NCBI GenBank assembly: GCA_030407505.1
Contig: JASDDH010000015.1
Span: 27,909-91,908 of the forward strand
Direction: 5' to 3'
Length of the DNA stretch: 64,000 nt
Origin: Planococcus sp. APC 4015
GTDB lineage: Bacteria; Actinomycetota; Actinomycetes; Actinomycetales; Microbacteriaceae
Shown here: piece after piece, positions 31,257-39,625 of the stretch
Position numbering within the stretch: position 1 is the first letter of the stretch
Layout of the letters: the number at the start of each line of letters is the position of its first letter
Position numbers and translations under genes: made by a program
The notes under the pieces: model-generated
What the model saw: only the letters and a program-made list of their open reading frames with translations
Told to the model about the DNA's origin: nothing
The model's database searches: none

Positions 31257-32284
31257 CCGGCCTTCGTCTGCGCGTCGATCTGGATCGCGTCGCCGCCAAC
31301 TTCGCGACGCTGCGGGCGCGGAGCGCGCCGGCAGACGTAATGGTCGTCGTCAAGGACGACGCGTACGGGCATGGGGTGGAGGCGATCGTCGGCGCGCTCG
31401 GCGAGGTGGCGTGGATCGGCTCGTTCGACGTCGCCACGGGCATCCGAGCCCGCCGGCTGGCCCCCGCAGCGCGTGTCTTCACGTGGGCCGTGGAAGAAGC
31501 CGCGGAGATCTCCGCCGCCATCGAAGCCGACCTCGATCTCGGGGTCGGCGACGCCGGGTATCTCGAAGAGGTCGCCGCGGTGTCGGGCGGACGCGGCATC
31601 CGGGTGCATCTCAAGATCGACACCGGACTTCACCGCAACGGCGTGAGACCGGAGGACTGGGCGCCATTCGTCGCCCGCGCCGCCGAACTCGAGGCGGCGG
31701 GCGACATCGCGGTCACGGGCATCTGGAGCCACATCGCCGAGGCGTCGGACGACGACGACGATCGCGCGCGCGGCGAGTTCACCCGGGCCGTCGCGGCGGC
31801 CCGGGCTGCGGGGCTCTCCCCCGAGGTGCGACACCTGGCGGCGAGCGCGGCCGGCCACGCGCGACCCGAGTTCCGCCTCGATCTCGTGCGCTTCGGCGCG
31901 TTCGTCTACGGCGTGCGGTCGGCGGACGGTCACGACGTCGACGGCATCCGTCCCGCGGCGACGCTGCTCGCACCGGTCACGAGCGTCACCGCCGACACCG
32001 TCGAGATCGGCGCAGGCTCGCTCGACGGACTGCTGTCGTCGCTCGGCGGACGCGTGTCGGTCGGGACGCCGCACGGCGCGCGTGCGCTGATGTCCGTGGG
32101 CCTCGGCACCAGCACCGTCGACGGATGGCCCGGGGCGGCCGTCGGCGACGACGTCGCGATCTTCGGCCCCGGCGACTCGGGCGAGTCCAGCGCGACGACG
32201 CTCGCCGAGGCCGTCGGCACGGTGGGCGAGGAGATCCTCGTGCGGATCTCGCCGCTCGTCGCGCGGGAATACGTCGGGGGCTGA
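31253..32284 (+). CDS. Racemase half B: PLP barrel intact, catalytic tyrosine missing
   Basis: 343 residues. The barrel is complete: K34 and Y38 in VVVKDDAYGHG, Arg in HLKIDTGLHRNG, His in GIWSHIAEAS, phosphate-binding Ser in HLAASAAG and Arg in LVRFGAFVYG. The C-terminal domain is shortened and divergent: where GESVGYGA is expected it reads DTVEIGAG, so the second catalytic base is Ile252, and the GRVSMDQ block has become MSVGLGTSTVDG. In normal alanine racemases Lys and Tyr come from opposite subunits, so protein A (30594-31256) could supply the tyrosine. A short hairpin follows. Substrate may be alanine or another amino acid. Confidence 0.85.
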   Translation: MTGLRLRVDLDRVAANFATLRARSAPADVMVVVKDDAYGHGVEAIVGALGEVAWIGSFDVATGIRARRLAPAARVFTWAVEEAAEISAAIEADLDLGVGDAGYLEEVAAVSGGRGIRVHLKIDTGLHRNGVRPEDWAPFVARAAELEAAGDIAVTGIWSHIAEASDDDDDRARGEFTRAVAAARAAGLSPEVRHLAASAAGHARPEFRLDLVRFGAFVYGVRSADGHDVDGIRPAATLLAPVTSVTADTVEIGAGSLDGLLSSLGGRVSVGTPHGARALMSVGLGTSTVDGWPGAAVGDDVAIFGPGDSGESSATTLAEAVGTVGEEILVRISPLVAREYVGG

Positions 32285-32292
32285 TTCCGGGG

Positions 32293-32316
32293 GCTCGCCC
32301 CCCTGCGCGGGCGAGC
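32293..32316 (+). terminator. Terminator hairpin after the racemase pair
   Basis: GCTCGCCC (32293-32300), 8-nt loop, GGGCGAGC (32309-32316), 9 bases after the stop codon. Confidence 0.65.
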
Positions 32317-32337
32317 GGTGCACGAGAGCATGGGTGC

Positions 32338-32520
32338 ATGAGCACACTCGTCAGACCTCGTCAGGGCCGCGTCATCGCGGGCGTCTGCGCCGCTGTGGCG
32401 CACCGCTTCGGCTGGAACGTCATGGCCGTCCGCATCCTCACGGTGATCGCCGTCCTGTTCGCGGGCCTGTCCCTGTGGATCTACCTGCTCCTGTGGCTGA
32501 TCATCCCCAAGCAGAGCTGA
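32338..32520 (+). CDS. PspC-domain membrane protein, 60 residues
   Basis: A minimal PspC domain. The N-terminal block RPRQGRVIAGVCAAVAHRFGWN is the PspC signature, followed by VMAVRILTVIAVL and one strong TM pair (LFAGLSLWIYLLLWLIIP). In gamma-proteobacteria PspC takes part in phage-shock signalling; in actinobacteria such short versions are common with unknown role. Single-gene unit: GAGCAT lies 6 nt before the ATG, no Shine-Dalgarno, and lhr follows 56 bp later with its own start pattern. Confidence 0.85.
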   Translation: MSTLVRPRQGRVIAGVCAAVAHRFGWNVMAVRILTVIAVLFAGLSLWIYLLLWLIIPKQS

Positions 32521-32576
32521 CCCGCGCGAAACGCAACCCCCGCCCCGATGTCGGCGGCACGCGCGAAGATGGGGGA

Positions 32577-35500
32577 ATGGCCGACGTGCTCGAACGGTTC
32601 GGTCCTGCCACGCAGGACTGGTTCCGCGGTGCCTTCTCGGCGCCGACGACCGCGCAGGCCGGGGCGTGGGACGCCATCTCGGCGGGCAAGCACGCGCTCG
32701 TGGTGGCCCCCACCGGATCGGGCAAGACGCTGTCGGCATTCCTGTGGGCGATCGACCGCGTGTTCCACGAGAAGGCCGCATCGGCGGGCTCGACGGGCTC
32801 CGCCTCCGAGAGCGACGGCCCGCGGGCCCCGGGGCGCCGTCGCGCGGCTCCGCGACAGGGCCCGACCACGCGCATCCTCTACATCTCGCCCCTGAAGGCG
32901 CTGGGCGTCGACGTCGAGCGCAATCTGCGCTCGCCCCTCGTCGGCATCGCGCAATCGGCGCGGCGCCTGGGCATCGCCCTGCCCGACGTGACGGTCGGGG
33001 TGCGCTCGGGTGACACCACGTCATCGGACCGCCGCAAGCTCGTCTCGGATCCGCCCGACATCCTGATCACGACCCCCGAATCCCTGTACCTGATGCTCAC
33101 GAGCCAGGCCCGCGAGACGTTGCGCGACGTGCACACCGTCATCGTCGACGAGGTGCACGCGGTCGCGGCCACGAAGCGCGGCGCGCACCTCGCCGTCAGC
33201 CTCGAGCGCCTCGACGACCTGCGACGGTCGCCGAAGCCCGACGGCTCCGCCCCGCCTCCCGACCTGGCCGCCGCGCAGCGCATCGGCCTGTCGGCCACGG
33301 TGCGGCCGATCGACGAGGTGGCGCGGTTCCTCGGGGGCTCGGCCCCCGTCGAGATCGTCGCCCCCAAGGCGACGAAGGCGTTCGACCTCACCGTCGTCGT
33401 CCCCGTCGAAGACATGCTCAACCCGCCGCCACCGCCCGGCACGGTCGACGACACCGCGAAGCCCGACGCGGAGGGCGGCGAAGACCACGACGAGGACTGG
33501 TTCGGCGACGGCGCCGCATCCGGGGTGGGCGCGACCGAGATGACGGGCAGCGTGTGGCCGCACGTCGAAGAGGCGATCGTGGACCGCATCCTCCTCCACC
33601 GGTCGACCATCGTCTTCGTGAACTCCCGGCGTCTGGGCGAGCGGCTGACGGGGCGCCTCAACGAGATCTACTCCGAGCGGATCGGGCTCGACCTGCCCGA
33701 TGATCCGACGGACTCGGCCGCGGGACGCGCGAAGATGCCGGCCGCCATGATGGCCCAGGCGGGCTCGAGCGCCGGCGCGGAGCCGGTGCTCGCGAAGGCG
33801 CACCACGGCTCGGTGTCGAAGGAGCAGCGGGCGCTGGTCGAAGAAGAGCTCAAGTCCGGTGTGCTGCGCTGCGTCGTGGCGACGTCGAGTCTCGAGCTCG
33901 GCATCGACATGGGGGCAGTCGATCTCGTGATCCAGGTCGAGGCGCCGCCGAGCGCGGCCTCGGGCCTGCAGCGCATCGGCCGCGCGGGGCACCAGGTGGG
34001 CGAAGTCAGCCGTGCCGCCCTGTTCCCCAAGCACCGTGCCGACGTGCTGCACACGGCGATCGTGACGGAGCGGATGCTGGGCGGCAAGATCGAGGCCATC
34101 ACGATCCCGCAGAATCCGCTCGACATCCTCGCCCAGCAGACGGTGGCGGCGTGCGCCCTCGACGCCCTCGACGTCGAGGGCTGGTTCGAGACCCTCAAGC
34201 GATCGGCTCCGTTCCGCTCGCTCCCCCGTTCGGCCTACGAGGCGACGCTCGACCTGCTCGCAGGCCGCTTCCCGTCCGACGAGTTCGCCGAGCTGCGTCC
34301 ACGACTGGTGTGGGATCGCGACCACGGGACGCTCACCGGTCGTCCGGGCTCGCAGCGCATCGCCGTCACGAGCGGTGGCACGATCCCCGATCGCGGGCTC
34401 TTCGGCGTCTTCATCGCGGGCGAGAGCCAGAACGCGCGCGTCGGCGAGCTCGACGAGGAGATGGTCTACGAGTCACGCGTGAACGACGTCTTCACGCTCG
34501 GCACCACCAGCTGGCGCATCGTCGAGATCACGCATGATCGGGTGAACGTCGTCCCCGCGTTCGGACAACCCGGAAAGCTGCCGTTCTGGCACGGCGACGG
34601 CATCGGCCGACCCGCCGAGCTGGGCGAGGCGCTCGGCAGGTTCTCGCGCGAACTCTCGACGGCCGAGCCCGTCGCCGCCCAGACGCGCCTTCACGACGCG
34701 GGCCTCGACGCCCTCGCCCAGGGCAACCTCATGTCGTACCTCGCCGAGCAGCGCGAGGCCACCGGCACCCTTCCCACCGACAAGAACCTCACCGTCGAGC
34801 GCGGCCGCGACGAGGTCGGCGACTGGCGCATCATCCTGCATTCCCCGTACGGCATGAAGGTGCACGCACCGTGGGCGCTGGCCATCAACGCCCGCATCCG
34901 CGAGCGCCTCGGCGTCGAGGGATCCGCGGTCGCCAGCGACGACGGCATCATCGCCCGGGTGCCCGACGCCACGGCGGAGCCCCCCGGTGCCGAGCTCTTC
35001 GTCTTCGACCCCGACGAGCTCGAGCAGATCGTCACCGACGAGGTCGGCGGCTCGGCGCTGTTCGCGTCGCGGTTCCGCGAATGCGCGGCTCGTGCCCTCC
35101 TCCTGCCGCGTCGCAACCCCGGGCGACGCAGCCCCCTGTGGCAGCAGCGGCAGCGCTCGGCCCAACTGCTCGAGGTCGCCAAGCGGTACCCGACGTTCCC
35201 GATCATCCTCGAGACGCTGCGCGAAGTCCTGCAGGACGTGTACGACCTCCCCGCGCTCCTGCGCATCACGCGCAGCATCGGCGATCGACGCATCCGCCTC
35301 ATCGAGACCGAGCCGTCGCAGCCGTCCCCGTTCGCCCGCGACCTGCTCTTCGGCTACGTCGGCGCGTTCATGTACGAGGGCGATTCGCCGCTCGCCGAGC
35401 GCCGCGCCGCGGCGCTCTCGGTCGATCCCGCCCTCCTGTCCGAACTGCTCGGCCGCATCGAGCTGCGCGAACTGCTCGATCCCGCCGTCATCGCGCAGTT

Positions 35501-37385
35501 CGAGCGCGAAGCCCAGCGGCTCGATCCCGATCGCCGCGCGCGCGGCGTCGAAGGCGTGGCCGACCTGCTGCGACTGCTCGGCCCGCTCGACGCCGCCGAG
35601 GTCGCCGACCGCCTGCAGCCCGTCGATGACCGACCGGCGACCGCAGCCGATGCGTCGGCGATGCTCGACGAGCTCGTGGTGTCGCGGCGCGCGATCGCCG
35701 TGACGATCGCCGGCACCGCGCGCATCGCCGGCATCGAGGACGCCGGCCGCCTGCGCGACGCCCTCGGCGTCGCGCTGCCCGTCGGCATCCCGAACGCCTT
35801 CACCGAGCCGGTCGCCGATCCGCTCGGCGATCTCGTCGCCCGCCACGCGCGCACGCACGGGCCGTTCACCTCCACGGCCGTGGCCGACCGTCTCGGCATC
35901 GGCATCGCCGTGGCCCGGCACACGCTTCAGCGGCTCGAATCGCAGGGTCGTCTGACCAGTGGCTTCTTCCTGCCGGAGGCCGCCCCCGGAAGCCCCGGCG
36001 CCGAAGACGGCGAGTGGTGCGACACCGAGGTGCTGAGGCGGCTGCGCCTGCGCTCCCTCGCGGCGATCCGCGGAAGCGTCGAACCCGTGCCGCCCGAGGC
36101 GTTCGCGCGGTTCCTGCCGGTGTGGCAGCACATCGCCCGCCCCCTCGAGGGGATCGACGGGGTCGCCGCCGTCGTCGAGCAGCTGGCGGGTGTGCCGATC
36201 CCGGCGAGTGCGTGGGAGGCCCTGGTGCTGCCCTCGCGGGTGGCCGACTACTCGCCGTCGATGCTCGACGAGCTCACCGCGACCGGCGAGGTGATCTGGT
36301 CTGGGCACGGCTCGCTGCCCGGTCGCGACGGCTGGATCGCCCTCCACCCCGCCGACGCTGCGCCACTCACCCTCGCCCAGCCGTCCGAAGAGGTGGCTCC
36401 GGGCTCGCTCGAAGACCAGCTGCTGCACGCCCTGGCAGCCGGCGGCGCGTACTTCGCGGCTCAGCTGCGCGGCCTCACGGGCGCGGCGAACGAGCAGTCG
36501 GTCATCGACGCGCTCTGGAGCCTGACGTGGTCGGGACGCGTCACCAACGACACGTTCGCGCCCGTGCGCACACTGGTGGGCGGCGGATCCCAGGCGCATC
36601 GTGTGGCGCGCAAAGCACCGCGCACCCGCCTCTATCGCGGCGCGTCCGTGCGCACCGTGTCGTCCTCCGTGCCACCGCGCCCGCCCGCGATCGGCGGGCG
36701 CTGGTCGCTGCTGCCGACGGCTGAGGCCGACGCGGCGCTGCGGGCGACGGCGTCCGCGAGTCTGCTGCTCGACCGCTACGGAGTCGTCACGCGCGGGTCC
36801 GTCCAGTCCGAGGGCGTTCCGGGCGGCTTCGCCCAGGTGTACCGCATCCTCGCCGGCTTCGAAGAGGCCGGGCACTGCCGCCGGGGCTACGTCATCGAGA
36901 AGCTCGGTGCCGCGCAGTTCGCGGCATCCGCCACCGTCGACCGCCTGCGCGAATACGCCAACCTCGCCGACCCGGCGCCGTACCGCGCGGTGACGATGGC
37001 TGCGACCGACCCCGCGAACCCCTACGGCGCCGCGCTCGGCTGGCCCGCGATCGAGGGCGTCACGCACCGTCCCGGCCGCAAGGCGGGCGCCCTGGTCGTG
37101 CTCGTCGACGGTGAGCTGGCGCTGTACCTCGAGCGGGGCGGCAAATCCGCTCTCGCGTTCACGGGCGACGAGCAGGCGCTGGCGGCGGCGGCGCGCGACC
37201 TCGTCTTCACCGCCCGCGCCCGCCGTCTCGACACGCTCACCGTCGAGCAGGTCAACGGCGCGATCGTCTTCGGCACCGAGGTGGGCCGCATGATGCGGGA
37301 TGCCGGCTTCGTCGAATCGCCGCGCGGGCTCACCCTTCGCCGCCTCACCGCGGGGGACGCGATCCGTCAGGCCTCGCGTGCCTGA
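32577..37385 (+). CDS. lhr: Lhr family ATP-dependent DNA helicase
   Basis: 1602 residues, close to the full-length actinobacterial Lhr (Lhr-core plus C-terminal domain). Motif I APTGSGKT at 44-51, motif II DEVH at 191-194, TPESLY and LSATVRP in the first RecA domain, then VFVNSRRLGERL, HHGSVSKEQR and QRIGRAGHQVGEV in the second. The remaining 900 residues are winged-helix and beta-barrel domains of the Lhr C-terminus. A 3'-5' superfamily II helicase with DNA-repair role. The start at 32577 is supported by GAAGAT 6 nt upstream; a longer frame from 32334 crosses PspC. An unusual Gly/Ser/Arg/Pro linker (about 66-96) is inserted between motifs I and Ia. Overlaps the glycosylase gene by 8 bases. 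Confidence 0.95.
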   Translation: MADVLERFGPATQDWFRGAFSAPTTAQAGAWDAISAGKHALVVAPTGSGKTLSAFLWAIDRVFHEKAASAGSTGSASESDGPRAPGRRRAAPRQGPTTRILYISPLKALGVDVERNLRSPLVGIAQSARRLGIALPDVTVGVRSGDTTSSDRRKLVSDPPDILITTPESLYLMLTSQARETLRDVHTVIVDEVHAVAATKRGAHLAVSLERLDDLRRSPKPDGSAPPPDLAAAQRIGLSATVRPIDEVARFLGGSAPVEIVAPKATKAFDLTVVVPVEDMLNPPPPPGTVDDTAKPDAEGGEDHDEDWFGDGAASGVGATEMTGSVWPHVEEAIVDRILLHRSTIVFVNSRRLGERLTGRLNEIYSERIGLDLPDDPTDSAAGRAKMPAAMMAQAGSSAGAEPVLAKAHHGSVSKEQRALVEEELKSGVLRCVVATSSLELGIDMGAVDLVIQVEAPPSAASGLQRIGRAGHQVGEVSRAALFPKHRADVLHTAIVTERMLGGKIEAITIPQNPLDILAQQTVAACALDALDVEGWFETLKRSAPFRSLPRSAYEATLDLLAGRFPSDEFAELRPRLVWDRDHGTLTGRPGSQRIAVTSGGTIPDRGLFGVFIAGESQNARVGELDEEMVYESRVNDVFTLGTTSWRIVEITHDRVNVVPAFGQPGKLPFWHGDGIGRPAELGEALGRFSRELSTAEPVAAQTRLHDAGLDALAQGNLMSYLAEQREATGTLPTDKNLTVERGRDEVGDWRIILHSPYGMKVHAPWALAINARIRERLGVEGSAVASDDGIIARVPDATAEPPGAELFVFDPDELEQIVTDEVGGSALFASRFRECAARALLLPRRNPGRRSPLWQQRQRSAQLLEVAKRYPTFPIILETLREVLQDVYDLPALLRITRSIGDRRIRLIETEPSQPSPFARDLLFGYVGAFMYEGDSPLAERRAAALSVDPALLSELLGRIELRELLDPAVIAQFEREAQRLDPDRRARGVEGVADLLRLLGPLDAAEVADRLQPVDDRPATAADASAMLDELVVSRRAIAVTIAGTARIAGIEDAGRLRDALGVALPVGIPNAFTEPVADPLGDLVARHARTHGPFTSTAVADRLGIGIAVARHTLQRLESQGRLTSGFFLPEAAPGSPGAEDGEWCDTEVLRRLRLRSLAAIRGSVEPVPPEAFARFLPVWQHIARPLEGIDGVAAVVEQLAGVPIPASAWEALVLPSRVADYSPSMLDELTATGEVIWSGHGSLPGRDGWIALHPADAAPLTLAQPSEEVAPGSLEDQLLHALAAGGAYFAAQLRGLTGAANEQSVIDALWSLTWSGRVTNDTFAPVRTLVGGGSQAHRVARKAPRTRLYRGASVRTVSSSVPPRPPAIGGRWSLLPTAEADAALRATASASLLLDRYGVVTRGSVQSEGVPGGFAQVYRILAGFEEAGHCRRGYVIEKLGAAQFAASATVDRLREYANLADPAPYRAVTMAATDPANPYGAALGWPAIEGVTHRPGRKAGALVVLVDGELALYLERGGKSALAFTGDEQALAAAARDLVFTARARRLDTLTVEQVNGAIVFGTEVGRMMRDAGFVESPRGLTLRRLTAGDAIRQASRA

Positions 37386-38160
37386 GGGCGACACCGTCTA
37401 TCGCGCCGCGCACCGCATGGACGACGCTCTGGCCGGCGCCGAGGTGACCGAATTCGACCTGCGCGTGCCGCAGCTCGCGACCGCCGACCTGACCGGCCTG
37501 TGGGTCGACCACGTCGTGCCGCGCGGCAAGCATCTGCTGCATCGCATCGGGTCGTGGACCCTGCACTCGCACCTCAAGATGGAAGGCGAGTGGCACGTCT
37601 ATCGTCGGGGTGAGCGCTGGCGCAAGCCGGCGTTCAAGGCGCGCGCCGTCGTCGGCACCGCCCACTGGCAGGCGGTCGGCTTCGAGATCGCCGACATCAG
37701 CCTCGTCCCGACGGCCGAAGAAGAAGAGATCGTGGGCCATCTCGGCCCCGATCCGCTCGGTGACGACTGGGATGCCGAAGAGGCCGCCCGGCGCGTGCAG
37801 GCCGACCCGCGGCCGGTGCACGTCGCGATCCTCGACCAGCGCAGTGTCGCAGGCTTCGGCAACGTGTACGCCAACGAGATCCTGTTCGTGCGCGGCGTCG
37901 ACCCCCACACCCCGGCCGTCGACACCGACGCCCGCGCGATCATCGATCTCGGCGCCCGCATGATCCGCGCGAATCGCGACCGGTCGGCGCGCACGTTCAC
38001 CGGCGAGAACAGACCCGGACGTCGGTTCTGGGTCTACGGCCGCGACGGTGCGCCGTGCCGACGCTGCGGCACCCGCATCCGCGCGACGACGCTCGGCGCC
38101 GATCCGACCCGCGAGCGCAACGTGTTCTGGTGCCCCGTGTGCCAGCCCGGCACCCCCTGA
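37378..38160 (+). CDS. nei: Fpg/Nei-family DNA glycosylase
   Basis: 260 residues from GTG 37378, giving the obligatory N-terminus Met-Pro-Glu-Gly (PEGDTVYRAA), where the proline is the Schiff-base nucleophile and the glutamate is catalytic. Lys in VVPRGKHLLHR and the helix-two-turn-helix VAILDQRSVAGFGNVYANEILF follow, and the C-terminal zinc finger has CRRCGTRI and CPVC. It excises oxidised bases. The upstream frame starting at 37300 would bury the proline and is rejected. It overlaps the lhr stop by 8 bases; lhr-nei pairing is also known in mycobacteria and suggests joint action on damaged DNA. Confidence 0.94.
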   Translation: MPEGDTVYRAAHRMDDALAGAEVTEFDLRVPQLATADLTGLWVDHVVPRGKHLLHRIGSWTLHSHLKMEGEWHVYRRGERWRKPAFKARAVVGTAHWQAVGFEIADISLVPTAEEEEIVGHLGPDPLGDDWDAEEAARRVQADPRPVHVAILDQRSVAGFGNVYANEILFVRGVDPHTPAVDTDARAIIDLGARMIRANRDRSARTFTGENRPGRRFWVYGRDGAPCRRCGTRIRATTLGADPTRERNVFWCPVCQPGTP

Positions 38161-38216
38161 CGCACCGGCGATCGCGCGCACCCGAAACCCGCTCGTGCGC
38201 TCCCCGTAACGCAGAC

Positions 38217-38264
38217 CCGGACGATCTGTAGGGCGCGAGCGGGGCGGTCTCGCGGATCGTCCGG
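38217..38264. repeat. 10-bp inverted repeat in the gap before the polyamine operon
   Basis: CCGGACGATC (38217-38226) and GATCGTCCGG (38255-38264), loop 28 nt. It could end the lhr-nei transcript or regulate the importer. The 210-bp gap also has TTGACT at 38304-38309, but no convincing -10 at the right distance. Confidence 0.5.
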
Positions 38265-38370
38265 TTCGACCGATGCGCCGTTGCATCGCCGCACCGGGCT
38301 GTATTGACTACCCCTCAACATTCCACCGTCCGCGCAACGGCGCGCGGCAGCGATCAGGAGGCCTCCCGAG

Positions 38371-39561
38371 GTGACGACCGCGACCGATGCGCACGCGACC
38401 CGCAGATCAACGACCGGAGTGGGCGAGAGCCGCGGATCCGTCGTCATCGAGGGGGTCACGAAGCGGTATGGCGACCAGGTCGCCGTGGACGACCTGTCCC
38501 TGGTGATCGAACCGGGCGAGTTCATCTCCTTCCTCGGCCCGTCGGGGTGCGGCAAGACGACGACGCTGCGCATGATCGCCGGTTTCGAGCATCCGGATGC
38601 CGGTGACATCGTCATCTCGGGTCAGTCCGTGCTGTCGGCCCCGCCGTACCGCCGCGACGTCAACACGGTCTTCCAGGCGTACGCGCTGTTCCCGCACATG
38701 TCGGTCGCCGAGAACGTCGCCTACGGTCTGCAGCAGCGACGCACCCCCAAGTCCGAGGTGCGCGAGCGTGTCTCGCAGGCGCTGGACATGGTGCAGATGC
38801 GCTCGTTCGCCGACCGCAAGCCCACCCAGCTCTCCGGCGGCCAGCAGCAGCGCATCGCGCTCGCCCGCGCGCTCGTCAACCGCCCGGCGGTGCTGCTGCT
38901 GGACGAACCCCTCGGCGCTCTCGACCGCCAGCTTCGCGAAGAGATGCAGCTCGAACTCAAGCTCCTGCAGTCCCGCCTGGGCATCACGTTCGTCTTCGTG
39001 ACCCACGATCAGGGCGAGGCGCTCTCGATGAGCGACCGCATCGCGATCATGCGCGCGGGCCGCATCGAGCAGCTCGCCGATGCCGACACCGTCTACGCGC
39101 GACCCGCGTCGGCGTACGTCGCGGCGTTCGTCGGTCAGCAGAACTTCTTCACCGGCGACGTCGCCGAGGGCGGCGCGGCCGTCGCCTCGACGCACGCCCA
39201 CGTGCGCGGCACCGACGCGCGCCTCTCGGGCGTCGCGCAGGGCGAGGCGGCGGTTCGACCCGAGAACATGCGCATCGACGCTTCGACAGGCTCAGCGACC
39301 GGGTCGGGCTCAGCGACCGGGGACGCCGTGAACACCGCCCGCGGCGAGCTCATCGGCATCTCGCACCTCGGCGACACGATGCAGTACCTGGTGCGCCTCG
39401 GCGACGACCAGAGCCTGATCGTGCGGCGACCGACTCCGGATGCCCCCGCGCTGCGCGTCGGCGACGCCGTCGTCTGCTCCTGGTCGGCGTCCTCCGTCCT
39501 GCTCTTCCCGCGCGACGATTCCGCCGAGGCCGGCGGCTACATCGCCCCTCCCACCGCTTAG
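38371..39561 (+). CDS. potA: Polyamine-type ABC transporter ATP-binding protein
   Basis: 396 residues. Walker A GPSGCGKTTTLRMIAGF, Q-loop VFQAYALFPHMSV, signature [15 protein letters not shown], Walker B LLLDEPLGALDRQLR and H-loop VTHDQGEALSMSDRI are typical of PotA. The C-terminal TOBE-type domain (about 290-385) contains an in-frame Thr/Ser/Gly insert (ASTGSATGSGSATG) made by dispersed repeats at 39280-39320, right after RPENMRI. GTG start with AGGAGG 9 nt upstream. First gene of a seven-gene operon. Energises putrescine or spermidine uptake; iron or thiamine specificity is less likely given the PotD-like binding protein. Confidence 0.92.
   Translation: MTTATDAHATRRSTTGVGESRGSVVIEGVTKRYGDQVAVDDLSLVIEPGEFISFLGPSGCGKTTTLRMIAGFEHPDAGDIVISGQSVLSAPPYRRDVNTVFQAYALFPHMSVAENVAYGLQQRRTPKSEVRERVSQALDMVQMRSFADRKPTQLSGGQQQRIALARALVNRPAVLLLDEPLGALDRQLREEMQLELKLLQSRLGITFVFVTHDQGEALSMSDRIAIMRAGRIEQLADADTVYARPASAYVAAFVGQQNFFTGDVAEGGAAVASTHAHVRGTDARLSGVAQGEAAVRPENMRIDASTGSATGSGSATGDAVNTARGELIGISHLGDTMQYLVRLGDDQSLIVRRPTPDAPALRVGDAVVCSWSASSVLLFPRDDSAEAGGYIAPPTA
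39280..39320. repeat. Tandem dispersed repeats inside potA
   Basis: One full copy (39280-39301, core CTTCGACAGGCTCAGCGACC) and a partial second copy (39303-39320, GGGCTCAGCGACC). Both read in frame as a flexible linker inside the C-terminal domain. Confidence 0.8.
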
Positions 39562-39625
39562 CCGAACACCGCAACCCGCACAGCCGTCACGACACCGGCT
39601 CCCCACCCGAAACCAGGAGACACCG

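Noticed and set aside
32334..32576. N-terminal extension of Lhr
   Set aside because: It covers the PspC gene in another frame; conserved Lhr residues begin at 32577, where a leaderless-type -10 is found.
37300..37377. Upstream start of the DNA glycosylase
   Set aside because: Would bury the N-terminal proline nucleophile; GTG 37378 leaves it at position 2.
38304..38309. TTGACT as -35 of the polyamine operon
   Set aside because: No acceptable -10 at 16-19 bp; left unassigned.
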